Below, one piece after another: positions 47,591 to 59,600 of a DNA stretch of 64,000 nt. The stretch is from Letharia columbiana (Eukaryota > Ascomycota > Lecanoromycetes > Lecanorales > Parmeliaceae), in NCBI RefSeq assembly GCF_014066305.1, contig NW_023501040.1:620001-684000 (forward strand). The letters are read 5' to 3'. The first letter of the stretch is position 1, and the number at the start of each line of letters is the position of its first letter. The position numbers and the translations under genes were made by a program. Below the pieces are notes generated by a model that had not been told where the DNA came from, did no database searches, and saw only the letters and a list, made by a program, of their open reading frames with translations.

Positions 47591-48643
47591 ATGACCGCCA
47601 TAGAATCTCCCAAACCCGACATTAACGGAGACCCTCCGCCTCGCCGCTCCCTGATTGGGACGTACCCCAATCACTGGCTCCATTCATCATCACCACCAAG
47701 CTTCGACCTGACCCGTCCTTCACCTCCCGAATATGCTCTCCCATCCCCAAAAGACTCCATCTCCCTATCGACGACCACGACACCAATTGTCATCTCACCC
47801 TCAAAAACCGCACTCGTGATAATCGACATGCAGAACTTCTTTCTCTCTTTATATCTGGGTCGACCGGCTGATGGTGCTGGGAACAATGCAAAAAGGCGAT
47901 TGCTTGACACTGCAATACCAGCCGCAAGGAAGGCGGGGATACAGATCATCTGGCTCAATTGGGGTCTAACTGACGAAGACATTGAAAATATGCCGCCAAG
48001 TACACGGAGGGCGTTTGGTTTCGAGGCTACTCTTGAAGGGCAGGGCAAAAACAAGTCCCTGCCGGCCATTGACGCTCATGGTGTAAATCAGGCCGCCGCG
48101 GACCATTTTATGCAAGACAAGAACGGGGTGCTGGAGGAGAAAGAATTGACCGAGAACGGGAAGCCGAAGAGGATATACAAGGGACTAGGTAGCGAGGTCG
48201 GCCCTGTGAGCATAGAAGATGGCAAAGTTGTAGACGCGGGAAGGCTTTTGATGAGAGACACGTGGAACGCAGCATTGCCACCGGCTTTGGATGCAGCCTA
48301 CAAGGAAGGACAAGTGCTGAAGGAGAAACCCGATGTGTGGATCCACAAAAATCGAATGTCTGGCCTTTGGGGTTCTTCGACGCCGTGCACAGAGTTCCTC
48401 GAGCAAGCTGGCATTAGCACATTGGTATTTGCAGGGGTCAATACCGATCAATGCGTGGCAGGAAGCCTTCAGGATGCATTTACGAAAGGGTGGGATTGTA
48501 TTCTTTTAAAGGACGCGTGCGGCACGACCAGCCCAGATTCTGCAAGGGAGTGTATAGAGTTCAACAGTGCGCGGACCTGGGGCTTTGTCACGGTTTGTAA
48601 TGGTCTAGAGAAGGGCGTTCAGGCGATGTTGGAAGCTCAGTAG
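47591..48643 (+). CDS. Isochorismatase-fold cysteine hydrolase
   Basis: A single exon of 350 aa from the chosen Met. The catalytic triad of the superfamily is present: Asp79 (ALVIIDMQNFF), Lys253 (IHKNRMSGLWG) and Cys288 (VNTDQCVAGS), with a cis-peptide-type GVNTDQC turn. The family includes isochorismatase, nicotinamidase and N-carbamoyl hydrolases; the substrate cannot be read from the sequence. Residues 1-65 are a Pro/Ser-rich extension before the fold, and about 70 residues (SLPAIDAHGVNQ to RLLMRDTWNA) are inserted around the usual lid. The frame is open upstream to an ATG at 47468, which would add a 41-residue hydrophobic leader. I favour the downstream Met, whose context (aagatgacc) is better. 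Confidence 0.85.
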   Translation: MTAIESPKPDINGDPPPRRSLIGTYPNHWLHSSSPPSFDLTRPSPPEYALPSPKDSISLSTTTTPIVISPSKTALVIIDMQNFFLSLYLGRPADGAGNNAKRRLLDTAIPAARKAGIQIIWLNWGLTDEDIENMPPSTRRAFGFEATLEGQGKNKSLPAIDAHGVNQAAADHFMQDKNGVLEEKELTENGKPKRIYKGLGSEVGPVSIEDGKVVDAGRLLMRDTWNAALPPALDAAYKEGQVLKEKPDVWIHKNRMSGLWGSSTPCTEFLEQAGISTLVFAGVNTDQCVAGSLQDAFTKGWDCILLKDACGTTSPDSARECIEFNSARTWGFVTVCNGLEKGVQAMLEAQ

Positions 48644-49042
48644 AAGGGCGATTGTAACAGGTCAATGATCCATTAGGAAATGGATAGAACTGCAGATGAT
48701 ATGGGGAGTGAGACCGAAAATCATAACCCTCTGCCTGGTCAATGTCAACAATGATATATGCCTCATTTCTACAGGGGGGTATGACGGAATTGGCTCGGAA
48801 ATATAATGTTCCGGCCCCCCACCAAAGGTAGAGTCTGATGAGTAATGCCTCATTAGACCCCTTAATTGCATCGTCATCCCTTTGGTATTAGACCGCATTT
48901 GGATGCCCGTAGTTTATCCGAATTTTAGCTCCGCCTTGATCCGATGTCATAGTTGCCTCTCAACAACTTTGCTTTTCACGCAGCTCATCTATTAACATCG
49001 TTCACCTTCACGAACAACAAGCCTTACAAACAATACAGAATC
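48644..49042. promoter_or_regulatory. tal1 upstream region
   Basis: 399 nt between two genes on the same strand; pyrimidine-rich before the tal1 ATG. No other signal seen. Confidence 0.45.
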
Positions 49043-50179
49043 ATGACTAGCTCCCTTGAACAGTTGAAAGCCATTGGCACCACAGTCGTTTGTGACTCGG
49101 GCGACTTTGCTACCATTGGAAAGTACAAGCCACAGGATGCTACCACAAATCCTTCCCTCATCCTCGCTGCGTCCAAAAAGTCAGAATACGCCAAGCTGAT
49201 GGATATTGCCGTCGAGTACGGCAAAGATCATGTCAGTGCCTACAATTTTGAAGCACCCTGGAGATACTGATTATGGCACGCACAGGGCAAAGATTTGGAC
49301 GAAAAGATCGACTCGACGCTGGACCGCCTGCTTGTCGAATTCGGAAAGGAGATTCTACAGATTGTTCCCGGAAAGGTCTCTACTGAAGTCGACGCTCGCT
49401 TCTCTTTCGACATCGAAGGCTCGATCAAAAAAGCTCTTCACATCATTCAAGTATGTACCAATCCCTGCATCTACTTTCTTGTATACTGACGTTTTTTTAG
49501 CTCTACCAAGATATTGGCATCGACAAGTCGCGTGTCCTCATCAAGCTCGCTTCGACATGGGAAGGTGTCAAGGCAGCCCATATCTTGCAATCTGAGCACG
49601 GTGTGAACTGCAACCTGACCCTCATGTTCTCTCTGCCCCAGGCCATTGCCGCAGCCGAGGCTGGTGCTTTCCTCATCTCGCCTTTCGTTGGCCGTATCTT
49701 GGACTGGTACAAGGCAGCGAACAAGAAGGATTACACACCGCAGGAGGACCCTGGCGTCAAGAGTGTTCAGCAGATCTTCAATTACTACAAGAAGTTCGGA
49801 TACAAGACCATTGTGATGGGAGCTAGCTTCAGAAACGTTGGCGAAATCACAGAGCTCGCTGGATGTGATTACTTGACTATTTCGGTTCGTCTCTTGAACA
49901 CTCGAACAAAGGCTTTGTTACTGACATGGTTGCCCACAGCCCAATTATCTAGAGGACCTCTACAACTCGAAGGAGAAGATTCCTCAGAAGCTGATTGCCG
50001 AGGATGCCCACAGCCTCGACATTCAAAAGAAGGAGTACCTCAATGATGAGGCTAAGTTCCGATTTGACTTCAACGAGGAAGCAATGGCTGTGGAGAAGCT
50101 CCGAGAGGGTATTTCAAAGTTTGCTGCTGATGCTATCACGCTCAAAGGTATCCTCAAAGAGAAAATCGAGAAAGCTTAA
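49043..50179 (+). CDS. tal1: Transaldolase
   Basis: Four exons (49043-49231, 49286-49450, 49501-49884, 49940-50179) encode 325 aa, the normal size of class I transaldolase. In the non-oxidative pentose phosphate pathway it moves a dihydroxyacetone unit between sedoheptulose-7-P and glyceraldehyde-3-P. Visible family motifs are CDSGDF (Asp), [10 protein letters not shown], the Schiff-base lysine in [11 protein letters not shown] (Lys133), [11 protein letters not shown] and [12 protein letters not shown]. Introns are 54, 50 and 55 nt and all fall in phase 0. Confidence 0.97.
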
Positions 50180-50699
50180 GGTCGTCGAAAACGTGCAGCG
50201 AGTATGTAATTAGCCTGGTCTGCTTATGAAATGAGAACACGACCTACAGCAATGGGAGAGAACCTAATACTCAATTATAACTGTGATTGGCGGTTGGCAA
50301 GCACGAAAGTCGCAGTCTTTGAAGGTCTCTTCTAACTCCTACGAGCTTGAGGTAGTAAGTGTCCCAAGCAAATCGCTTAAACATATGCCAAATCAGCCCG
50401 AGCAATTGCAGAACAGAAAATGGGTCGGACAAGGGAGTATTCTGGGGATTTGTGACACTACTCTAACAAATGCCTCTTTTGCTGGCACAACCGCTCCAAC
50501 GTCTGATGGGCTTCCAACCCACTTTCTCTTTCGGCACACCTGCCTTCATTCTATCGAGACTTCAACCCCTCTCGCCCCTCTTCGGCGCCAATACCAGCTC
50601 CAAGTCCAAGGAAGGACGACAGCATAAAATCATGAGTAATCCCTTCTGGAGCTCGCTGCTTTTCTCGAATTCGCAATCTCCAACCTTACAATCTAGCTC
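50180..50699. other. intergenic between tal1 and SDR gene
   Basis: 520 nt; holds the 3' end of tal1 and the SDR promoter. No feature recognised. Confidence 0.5.
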
Positions 50700-51861
50700 A
50701 TGGCCCTACCTCTTGCAGGACTTGCAGGAAAGACCGCCATAATAACAGGCGCGGGATCAGGTACGTCTCCTGCACACGCTTCTCTACTGCTTCCAATAGC
50801 TTCAAACATTCTAAAGAATAATCTAGGAATCAATCTCTCCTTCGCCCGTGCTCTCCTCACCAAACACTGCAATGTCCTCTTCGCAGACCTAGCCCTCCGC
50901 CCCGAAGCTCAAGAGCTTGTATCCAATCATGCCAATCAGTCGCAGTCCCCCGCCAAAGCAGTCTTCCAAAAGACAGACGTCCGAGACTGGCAACAGCTAG
51001 AGCGTATGTTTCATGTTGCAAGCAAAGAGTTTGGAGGTGCGGATATTGTCTGTCCAGGTGCTGGCGTCTATGAGCCTGTGCGTACCACTAAGCCTCTATT
51101 GGCTTTAAATTCGACAATTGACGTTCCCGTAGCCCTTTTCTAACTTCTGGCATCCACCGGGGAAACCTCCTTCCGAAGACGATCCGACATCAAACCGCTA
51201 CGCCATCCTCGACATCAACCTCACCCATCCAATCCGCACAACCCAGCTCGCCATCTCCCACCTCCTCCTCCTCCTCCTCCCCCTCCCCTCCTCCTCCTCC
51301 TCCTCCTCCTCTTCCAACAAAGAGAAGTCCTCTCCCAAATCAATCGTCCACATCTCCAGCATAGCAGGCCAAGTGACTCCACTCCCTGGCCCAATCTACA
51401 ATGCGACAAAACACGGCATCAACGGCTTCGTCCGCTCGCTCGCACCCCTCGACTCTCGACTCGGAATCAGAGTAACTGGCGTCGCCCCAGGCGTGATCAA
51501 GACGCCACTGTGGACCGAAGCGCCGGAGAAACTCAAGTTAATCGCTGATGACGATGCGTGGGTGACACCCGAGTTCGTAGCGGACGTTATGGTCTCGCTC
51601 GTTGAGAATCAGACTGTCCGTGTGTCGGCTGGCTTGGGCGCCACGGGGAGTCGATTGAGCAGTGGCGACGCTAGGGAGGGTACGAAAGAGGTGGCCGTCG
51701 AGGGAGGTATGATCCTGGAGGTTGCAAAGGGGAGGGTGAGGGTTGTGGAGCAGTTCAATGATGTGGGGCCTAGTGGGGAGGGCAATACCGTGGGGAATAT
51801 GAGGGTTGCGGAAGAGGAGATCTTGGAGAGGCTGGCGGGTGGTGGGTGGGGTGTTGATTAG
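50700..51861 (+). CDS. Short-chain dehydrogenase/reductase (15-PGDH-like)
   Basis: Three exons (50700-50760, 50827-51077, 51133-51861) give 346 aa, longer than the usual ~260-300. The Rossmann motif TGAGSGI spans the first splice. Catalytic residues are Ser in VHISSIAGQ and Tyr/Lys in YNATKHG, followed by the PG motif GVAPGVIKTP. The NNAG motif after strand 4 reads CPGAG, a common variant in the 15-hydroxyprostaglandin-dehydrogenase-like group. The product oxidises or reduces an unknown alcohol/ketone with NAD(P). Just before strand 5, a tct/tcc-type microsatellite adds about 20 residues (poly-Leu, then poly-Ser). The C-terminal 90 residues form a Gly/Glu/Val-rich extension. Confidence 0.85.
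51261..51312. repeat. (ctc)n microsatellite inside SDR coding sequence
   Basis: An interrupted (ctc/cct)n tract read in frame as LLLLLLPLP followed by poly-Ser. It keeps the frame open and lies in the loop before SIVHISS. Confidence 0.85.
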
Positions 51862-53196
51862 GAAAGGGAGGAAACACGGGGAGGTCGTCTCCTGCTTGGT
51901 AATTGGGGGAAACAGACCGTTCTGAATGGCGTGGGAAGAGGGTGTGAGCCTATAAACAAGATTCGGAATGGCGAACAAGCATCTTCTCGACCTGACCATG
52001 AACCTAGGCACTGCGCTTGCATGAATGAGTAACACAACGAGCGTTGACGAACGTATAACATTGCGAGAGCAAGCCTCGCTACAGCCATCAAGCTTGACCA
52101 AGTACCCATCCACCCAAGCCCATCAGGTCCCCAAACAAGCCCGATCAGACCACTCGCATCTGAGGCATCAAACCCCACACCATTCTGCCCAAACAGCCCC
52201 AGCGGGTCACCGTCCCAGCAAAGCCCATCGCGAGGGGCAGCTGTTGGCACCGTCGAAGTGGACGAGAGTCGCCGTCCGTGCTTTCGTTCCCGGACCACCA
52301 CGCCGTTTCGCATCGCCACAGAATGAGTGAAAGAAAGAGTGTTGCGAGAGCGGCAGCGAAGGGGGGCGGGGGTTTGGATCCTGGATGTTGGTTCGTGTCA
52401 GGTAGGATGGGGCAAGATGCTGTTGTAGGGCAGTCAGTAGACAAGGATGGCAGGAGCGGTGATGCAACCTTTTCGTGCTCCGTCTCGAGTTTGGGGGGAA
52501 GTGCCAGGGCGGTCGAGTCCGATTGCGTCCCTTCTCCGGGCTCGGAATGCGATGGTGTAACGTCCTGGGTAGAGGCTGTCGATAGAGGTTGAGATGATAT
52601 GCTTCTCGAGCCTGGAGAGCTACAAGTTCCATGCTCGAAGACAAAATGTGTGAGGTTTGTGCTGCTAGATGTCCGGCTTGGTTGCTGTTGGTGAGTCTCC
52701 CGAGCTCTTTAGAGCCATGGGCTTTTGAGTGAAGTGCCTAGATGGTCCGTGAAGCTGTGTGCGTCCCAAAACCGAGGTTCGAAGCCTGAGATATCTGGAC
52801 TTTGTGCTGCGAGTCGCCCTGCGTGATTGTAGTTCTAGTTGGTGGTCTTGGTCTCACGGAGGGTTTGCATGGGGAAGCAGCTTTGATGTCATAGAATTGC
52901 TATCTGGTAAAGCACACTATGGAACTAGCTAGCCTGGGTCGTAAGATGTCGTAAGCCTGGCATCTCCCAATTGTTGTGGGTGGCCAAGCTCAAAGACCAT
53001 CGGCAATTGTGCTAGATAGCATTAAGTCGTAAATAATGTCCGCGCCCAGATATGCCTCCTGTGTATGCTAGATGGTTCGAGCTAGCCATAGGTAGGTGTT
53101 ATCCCCAAAGCTCGATAGTGATCACAAACTGGCAAGAAATCGTATGCAACAATGTCTGTTCCGTAGGAAGCTTGCAGCAAAGAATTCATCATCCGC
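51862..53196. other. convergent region; possible unassigned minus-strand ORF at 52145-52717
   Basis: 1.3 kb between the converging SDR and AlkB-like genes. On the minus strand a frame stays open from about 52717 to the stop at 52145 (about 190 codons). It is Ser/Thr/Pro-rich (SSPGSRSISSQPLS) and then has a hydrophobic helix (FAAALATLFLSLILW). No in-frame ATG begins it, so it would need an upstream exon. Other frames here are also open because of the GC content, so the evidence is weak. Confidence 0.25.
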
Positions 53197-56100
53197 TCAT
53201 GCCTGAGTTGCAACAGAAGCAATTCTCCTCTTCGTAACCTTCCCTGCCTCATACTTCTCCATGTGATCCTTGTAAAGCTCGAGATCGCCATCGTAGGCGT
53301 TCGCAGGATCGAGAGTCAGGTCTCCCATCGAGCGCATGTCTTCCGGGACCATCTCGGGCTTGACATAACGGCATGTGAGGCCGAAACGTAGCTTGTCGGT
53401 AGGTGTGACCATGTGCTATATTCGGTTAATCTCCAGTCAATATAAGCATTCAAAAAAAGACTTACTTCGTAGTAGACCTGCATAGGAGCACCATGCATCA
53501 CCATGTAATCACCATGTCGGAGGTCCAACTCTAAGACCGCTGGGAGGTGTCTTCGATTCTCCCTTGTCAAAAGCCAAGGCCACTTGAGCAGCCGCATCAA
53601 GCTCGGCAGTGCTCACTGTCTTCGCCAATTCGTTCAGTTTGCGGCGCTCTTCAGGTTTACGACAACCGCGCAGGATGGGCTGGTTAGGATCGTAGTGTTT
53701 ACGCCCCTTATCCTTGAAACCGCACCAGTATCTCATCTTAAGGCGCCACTTCATCCTGGCTGGGCAGCCCAATGAAATCGAAGCGACCGTAGGACCGAGC
53801 GATATCTCACCATCGTCGTGATACTGCGAGCGATTAGCCAGATGATAGCACACATAGATCGGAGGTCGGAACAGGGCACGAACATTCATCTTCATGGATT
53901 CGAAGTATCCAATCGCAAGAACCTCGTTGAAGTCTACAAAATCTTCATCTGCGACGGTGCGCTTTGCAGCCCAGGTCATACGACGCACAGCCTCCTTGAT
54001 ACCATCAGGAGCGTCTGCAAGGCTTGTTGAGTTATCGTGTCCCACGACGTACTTATAGGGCATCCCCTATGCTAGGTGTAAGTATGAGAGCAGGAACTCG
54101 ATGCAAGCTAACGACTCACGAAGTTGTGACTGAAATGCCTCGAATACGTTTGTTCCACTTTTTACTTATCAGCTATTTCAATTGTAACATGATTCGGAGA
54201 ACACTTACCAACGCTCTGTTTCATTGGCAGCCTCTCGAGCCCAATATCTTCCTTCTGTAAGTGGCAGAAGAGATCGTCCGGTCCACCAGGTGCACTGTTG
54301 ATGACGTTGTTGGAGTTGAGGTGGGTGATAATAAGCCCATCGCCGAGCTGGTAGACACACTCGCGGTATAAGCCATGCTTTCGTACCTCGCAATTGATAC
54401 TCGGTTCCAAAATCTTGTCTTGGGCCACGCCATGACCTTGAAAGCCATAGCCAGCCTCTCCCATCACACTTGAGGCTGGAATCACATCCATCGGAAGCTT
54501 ATGCACAAATGGGCAGCCTTCAGTGCGGCACCTCCAAGCATCCCAGTGTCGTCTTAAATTGCATCGACCGCAGAGCTTACAGACAATGCCCTCCCAGCAT
54601 TGTCTAGTCGCAGGGAAAGCCTGACCGTGAGTCGCATTGGGCTGGATCAGCTCGGGTTTCATTGCATATGGTGGTATAAAGCCGTCAAAAGTCTGACGCT
54701 CCTCCACAAATGCAGGATTATAATCCTGAGCCTCAGGCGCAAGGATGTCGTTGAGCGTCCAGAATGAGACACACTTGCCGTTAAGGCACATCCATCCTGA
54801 CATAAAAACTTGTGGTTTTGTGACATTGCATTTAGAACATTCCTTACGTAAGGCCTTGATACTGGTGGGGACGTGAAACTCTGGCGAACCCTCAGCGGCA
54901 TACCAACTCTTTTTGTCAAGGTCCGTTTTCTCGAACCGGAACTTGACAACGACATGACCGTTGCTCTTTTCGTCCCAGTGATCTGTGATGTGGACATCTG
55001 GGGTCACACAGTATCGGTGGGGGATCCTGGATGGGCAATGAATGTTATTTTGCCCTGTTGAGAATCAATACCACTAAGAAAGGTTATAAGGACGGCAAGA
55101 CGCACCTATAATCAGATGCATAGGTATTTTCTCCTTCTCGTTGTTGATGAAGGCTTTTATTCTCCCATTCTCCGAGTCGTGGTCTTTGATTTGGCAGATC
55201 TCGCCCAAATCGTTCTTTCCAATGCCGCCTCCCCTAGCACAGATTAGAACTATAGCCATTGAATCAAAAATGCGGCTCTCACGCTCTGGTAATCGTGACG
55301 TGCTCATCCATATATGCACGCTCACCCTGGTCCTCATCAAGCAGCATCCCAAAAACAAATCCACCATGAGTATGGCCAGCGCCCTGCCAGCAACGAAACC
55401 AAGGAAGAGCTTCGCAAAGCTCAGGACGGGTCTGAAGATGTGTTAGCTTTGACGGTTGACATCCATCGGCGAGGAAGGTTATACCTCTGCCCACACTTCA
55501 GGCTCACCCCATGGTAAGGGACGTGTGTCTTCGGCGGACGCTGCCAGGAATCTCTCCTTTGCGGTTTTGGTTTTTGGATTGCCAGCTTTGCGTTGCCTCT
55601 TGGGAGTTGGAGCGTTAACTTTCTGCTTCTTTTTCGGCGGTGGAGCAAGTGCTGTTTTGGCAGTCTTCTTTCCACCGGACGTAGCTGCTTTGCGCTTTTT
55701 TGATTTGACCAAAGCGGCGCCAAGATTGTCTTGCTTAGACCTTGAAGGTTTCTTAGAGGGACGACTGTTTCCCTCATCGTTATTCTGCTCGGCGTCAGAG
55801 TTATCGCTATTCTCATTATCTGTCCCATTGTATTCGCTGAAAGTGTCAATGTCTGGCTCATTAAGCACGGGTTTGGTCGAGATATCAGGCTTTGTGGACG
55901 AAGACTGTGTCTCCTCAAAAGCATGATCGCCTAAGGTTTCATCACTGTCAGTGGCTCCGATAAAGGTGGGACCACTGTCAGATAATGAGACAGCTCCATC
56001 CGGCACTACTTTAACGAAGGGCAATCCTGGTGCAGATAGCATGGTTTTGCTAGGCATTGCTTGGATTGTTGCCGGCAGCTCAGGATTGAATGTTGGTACT

Positions 56101-56693
56101 GGCATACCTTGCAAACGTTTTGATCGTCGTAAAGTGTTTCCAGATTGATCGCCACGGTCGGGGCTGTTTGCAGTCTGTGGACTCTTGGCTGGAATAATTG
56201 AAGGGTGCTTGGTCTGGCCGGTCTTTGTAGACACAGCTTTTGCTGGATGGAGAAAGGTTGTCAGCTATTGCATACTTCAAAAGATCATACAAGGACAGAA
56301 GCATGGGTCTTGTGTAGGTTGTTGAGCGTCGAGAGTTGTGAAAGCGTAGACGGGTTGTAGACGAAGGAAGTGATGTTTGTGTGGGGTGCAAGGCCACGAT
56401 CACCAGGATTCGACCCATCAACGCATCCCGTGAATTACACGCCCGATTCGTCTCAGACAATGTCACTTAAACGTGGATATAGCGTAGCAGTGAGCGTTGG
56501 GTAACGTCTCTTGAACGTGGATATAACGTAGCAGTGAGCGTGTCAGGTAACGTCTCTTGAACGTGGATATAACGTAGCAGTGAGCGCCGGGTAACGTCTC
56601 CACTGCGAGTCTCTTGACATTGTGTCTTCTCAACCAAAAGCGCAAAAGACATATTGGACAGGGGATTGTGCGGAGAAACTTACATTTTGCCAT
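53197..56693 (-). CDS. AlkB-like 2-oxoglutarate/Fe(II) dioxygenase with Cys-rich modules
   Basis: Ten exons: 56693-56684, 56242-55485, 55419-55283, 55233-55106, 55054-54209, 54157-54120, 54066-53884, 53823-53584, 53528-53466, 53415-53197. They join in phase to 873 aa. Residues 1-250 are disordered and basic with nuclear-localisation-like clusters (KKRK, KKKQK). A domain starting LCEALPWFRCWQGAGHTHGG and ending at ITRAGGGIGKND follows. Two Cys clusters come next (CSKCN...CLNGKC, and CKLCGRCN...CRTEGC), probably zinc-binding. The C-terminal AlkB fold has iron ligands His702 and Asp704 (YHDDGE) and His802, with Arg811 and Arg817 for 2-oxoglutarate. AlkB proteins demethylate nucleic acids or proteins; the substrate here is unknown. 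The ligand motif depends on removing a 60-nt in-frame intron (53824-53883). The first coding exon is 10 nt and its intron is 441 nt. Confidence 0.8.
56470..56601. repeat. minisatellite, three units of 44-46 bp, in the first intron of the AlkB-like gene
   Basis: Units start at 56470, 56514 and 56560, each beginning aacgtggatata and ending with gtaacgtctc. They differ by a few substitutions and a 2-bp indel. The array lies inside the 441-nt first intron. Confidence 0.9.
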
Positions 56694-59600
56694 GTCGAAG
56701 GATGAGGGACTTCCCCGAACAGACGCTGACGTAGCACAAGGTAGTCTTAGGTTGCAGTTTTGAAAGAGGGTATTAGTTGGGGGCACAGGTATCTGCAGGC
56801 CTTTGCGTCAAAGAACTTTTGGGAGGGGGAAGCTTTTGCAGCAGAACTTTGTGCAGGTTTCATGAATTCACAGAAGAATCGAGGCAAAGACGACTTGGAA
56901 GACGCAGGCTGGAGAAGGAGAAGGAGATATGAGGTCGGTGGTTGATGGCTGTCTTGGAGAAGATGGTTGATTTTGAGGTGCGGAGATGTAATGGAGATGT
57001 GACGGAGAGAAATTATGTGGAAAGAAAAACTGGCTTTGAATCCAATCAATGGAATGGCAGACGAGAAGCTAGCCTCCAGTAAACTGCAAGATAAAGGTTG
57101 GTAGGGAGATGTACGCCTTGAAGATAATTCTTGATGTCGAAGTTCGGAGAGGAGATGTAATGGAGAAGAAATTTAGTAGAAGAGATTTTTGGGAAGAGAA
57201 ATCGGCTTTTAACTTACTCGATGGCAGAAGTGACACCGGCGGGTTTGCAATTCATCACGGAAATGTGAATTCAGTGAACTCGGCTTGACTATTTTGGGCG
57301 TAGTCGGAATGAATGGATTAGAGTTCCACAAGCTTCGACAGCTAGATTCACAACGACTGCCAATATTCATCAAACCCTGCTGGACCAAGCAGTCCTTCAT
57401 CTGGGCTGGAGTCACAGATCTGTATTCATCATTAACGTTATTCATCAGGTTCAGGCAGTGGACTCATTCATCCTACGTAGCGCCAAAAAGTCCCGTTGAC
57501 AGTCAACAGCATTCATCAAGCGCAGCAGATTCGGCAGTGATCTTCTTCATGGCCATAGTGACTATTTTAGTTGCGAGTAAGACACTTCGCCACTGGCAAC
57601 GTCTTCACTCAGGCTCAAAGAAGCTGGGGTATGAGGGCTCCTGCGCCCAGCCCTCACAGTCACTCTGAACAGACTTGGACAACAAGCTTCCTTGGGACGA
57701 GTTTCCTTACTCAGGTTTGGCCCTTAGACGTGAGAAAGTTCAAGGTCGGTGTCCTTACAGAAGCTTGACTAATTTGGAGGATATACTCACATACACGTCA
57801 CCTAAAGCAGACCTTCGGTGTGATGCCTTTCTGGTGAACGTCTTCAGTGAAGCGCGGAAGCCAGTCAAAAAGACATCTCCATAGACAGTGCCACTAGCCA
57901 AGCTCAGAGATAGTTATTGCTGAGATAGATCAAGTTCAAAAGCACCTTCCATCGAGCTCAGCAGGACTGGTTCATATGACTGTCCTTACTTGTCATGGCT
58001 CAAGTGCCTTGAATTTCAATTAGCTCATCTCCAAGCCCGTTCTTCCTTTCGACCCTTCTTGAAGAATTCATTTCACAGTCCAAATACCTTCAAGCTTGGC
58101 AGAGTATGGGAATCAGGTGTTCTGGGTTCACACACTCTCCTCCCGCCTTCCTTTGTGTCGATTGAATCCTGACTACCTTTGGTGTGGTGGACATTGATTA
58201 TCGCGCAGAGGTATGTATGCATTGGGGATGACCTTCCGCCACTGTCCAGTTCCTGTGATTGGGGTCGGCAAGTCACCATTGGATTGAGCGTCTCTAACAG
58301 CCGTTGAAGAATCCATTTTGTGCATAGGAGAGAGCTGTGAGTCGTCTCCAAGGCCTGCATCGGTGCTGCAAATAGGCCTTGCACGGTTCGAGATTCTGCG
58401 TGATACATCTCGCACAATGCCAACAGGCTCAGAGCTTTGGTCATTGAGGCTGGCAGAGAACAGCAACTCTGTTTGAGAAGGCAAAAGCCTCTAGACATTC
58501 TGTTGTTCGGATTCCAGCAGGTCGAGGGGGACAGACTGCGATAGTCCTGAGCTCAAGTGTTCCTTCGTAGTCTCTCCTCGGAGCCTTTTCCATAAGTGCT
58601 TTGAACTACTGTCTGGCGCATCACGACCGCGCAACCAAAAGCTTCTAGGGCCCCTCACTCAAGCACTGGCAACTTGGCAGCCCTTACATGGATTAGGTCA
58701 CCGAAAACCCAGGCCCATAATTTTCGCTGTCAGTCTCCCAAGGGTGCGATGTGGCCACTTCTGCTACCATGTTGCTTCCAGGCTGAAGTCGAGCGAGGAA
58801 TTGGGCAGCGTATTCTGAGACGTACTGGTGCGCTCCGACGGTGCTTCCCGAAGTCCTAGAGCGAGCCCTTGGAGAAGATGGCTCCGACGTCCAGTGTTTG
58901 TGGTCGAAGAGTGCTATCTTTCTCCCAACGAGTTGGTGCTGGCAAGCTGGTGCAATGAGCAATTGTACTTGCGAATTCCGAGGTACGTTTCCTGTTACAT
59001 TGCGCCGGCAATGGGCTGGCGCTGAGGTTGCTGCAGCTGAGCTCTTGTCCGACACATTCTCAGATGCGTGAATTTGCAGGCTGTCGGCTTCTAACAGCGC
59101 CAGACTTTGGTCTTCCACGCAAGCTCGACACCATTATTAGCCTGGAAAGTCAGCCTTTCCCTCTTGTAGACATATATATATGTGTTGAGCCGAACAGTCT
59201 GGATGATAACGTGCAGCGACGATACAGGCGAGTATTCTAACGGGCCGGAAATCTCCTCTTCAACACCGGTTCCTGGGATCGTTGGGAAGTCTGTACGCAA
59301 TAACTGCGAGCTCATATCGCAAATTTCTTTATTTGAGGCAGCTCAGAGGCTTATCACGTTCGCTGGCTGGTCTTCCCACTTTGTCCGAAGACTCTTTGGG
59401 GTCCATTGCTGTTATCCCTGTGTTCCAGAAGTACTGACATGCCGGCAGCTGCCGCGCCTTGCTGGCCAAGTCGCATTGAACGGTGTTGTCGAAGGATATA
59501 TGAGGGTCTTCGAAGCTTAGTCCGGAGCCTCTATACCTTGTTTTCCCAGACCATGCCCAAGAATCTACGGGTACGTTGCGACTCTTGTCGTCTCAGTAGC

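Noticed and set aside
56395..56450. Possible tRNA on the minus strand inside the AlkB-gene intron (gggtcgaatcc box)
   Set aside because: A B-box-like word is present, but no acceptor, T or D stem pairs.
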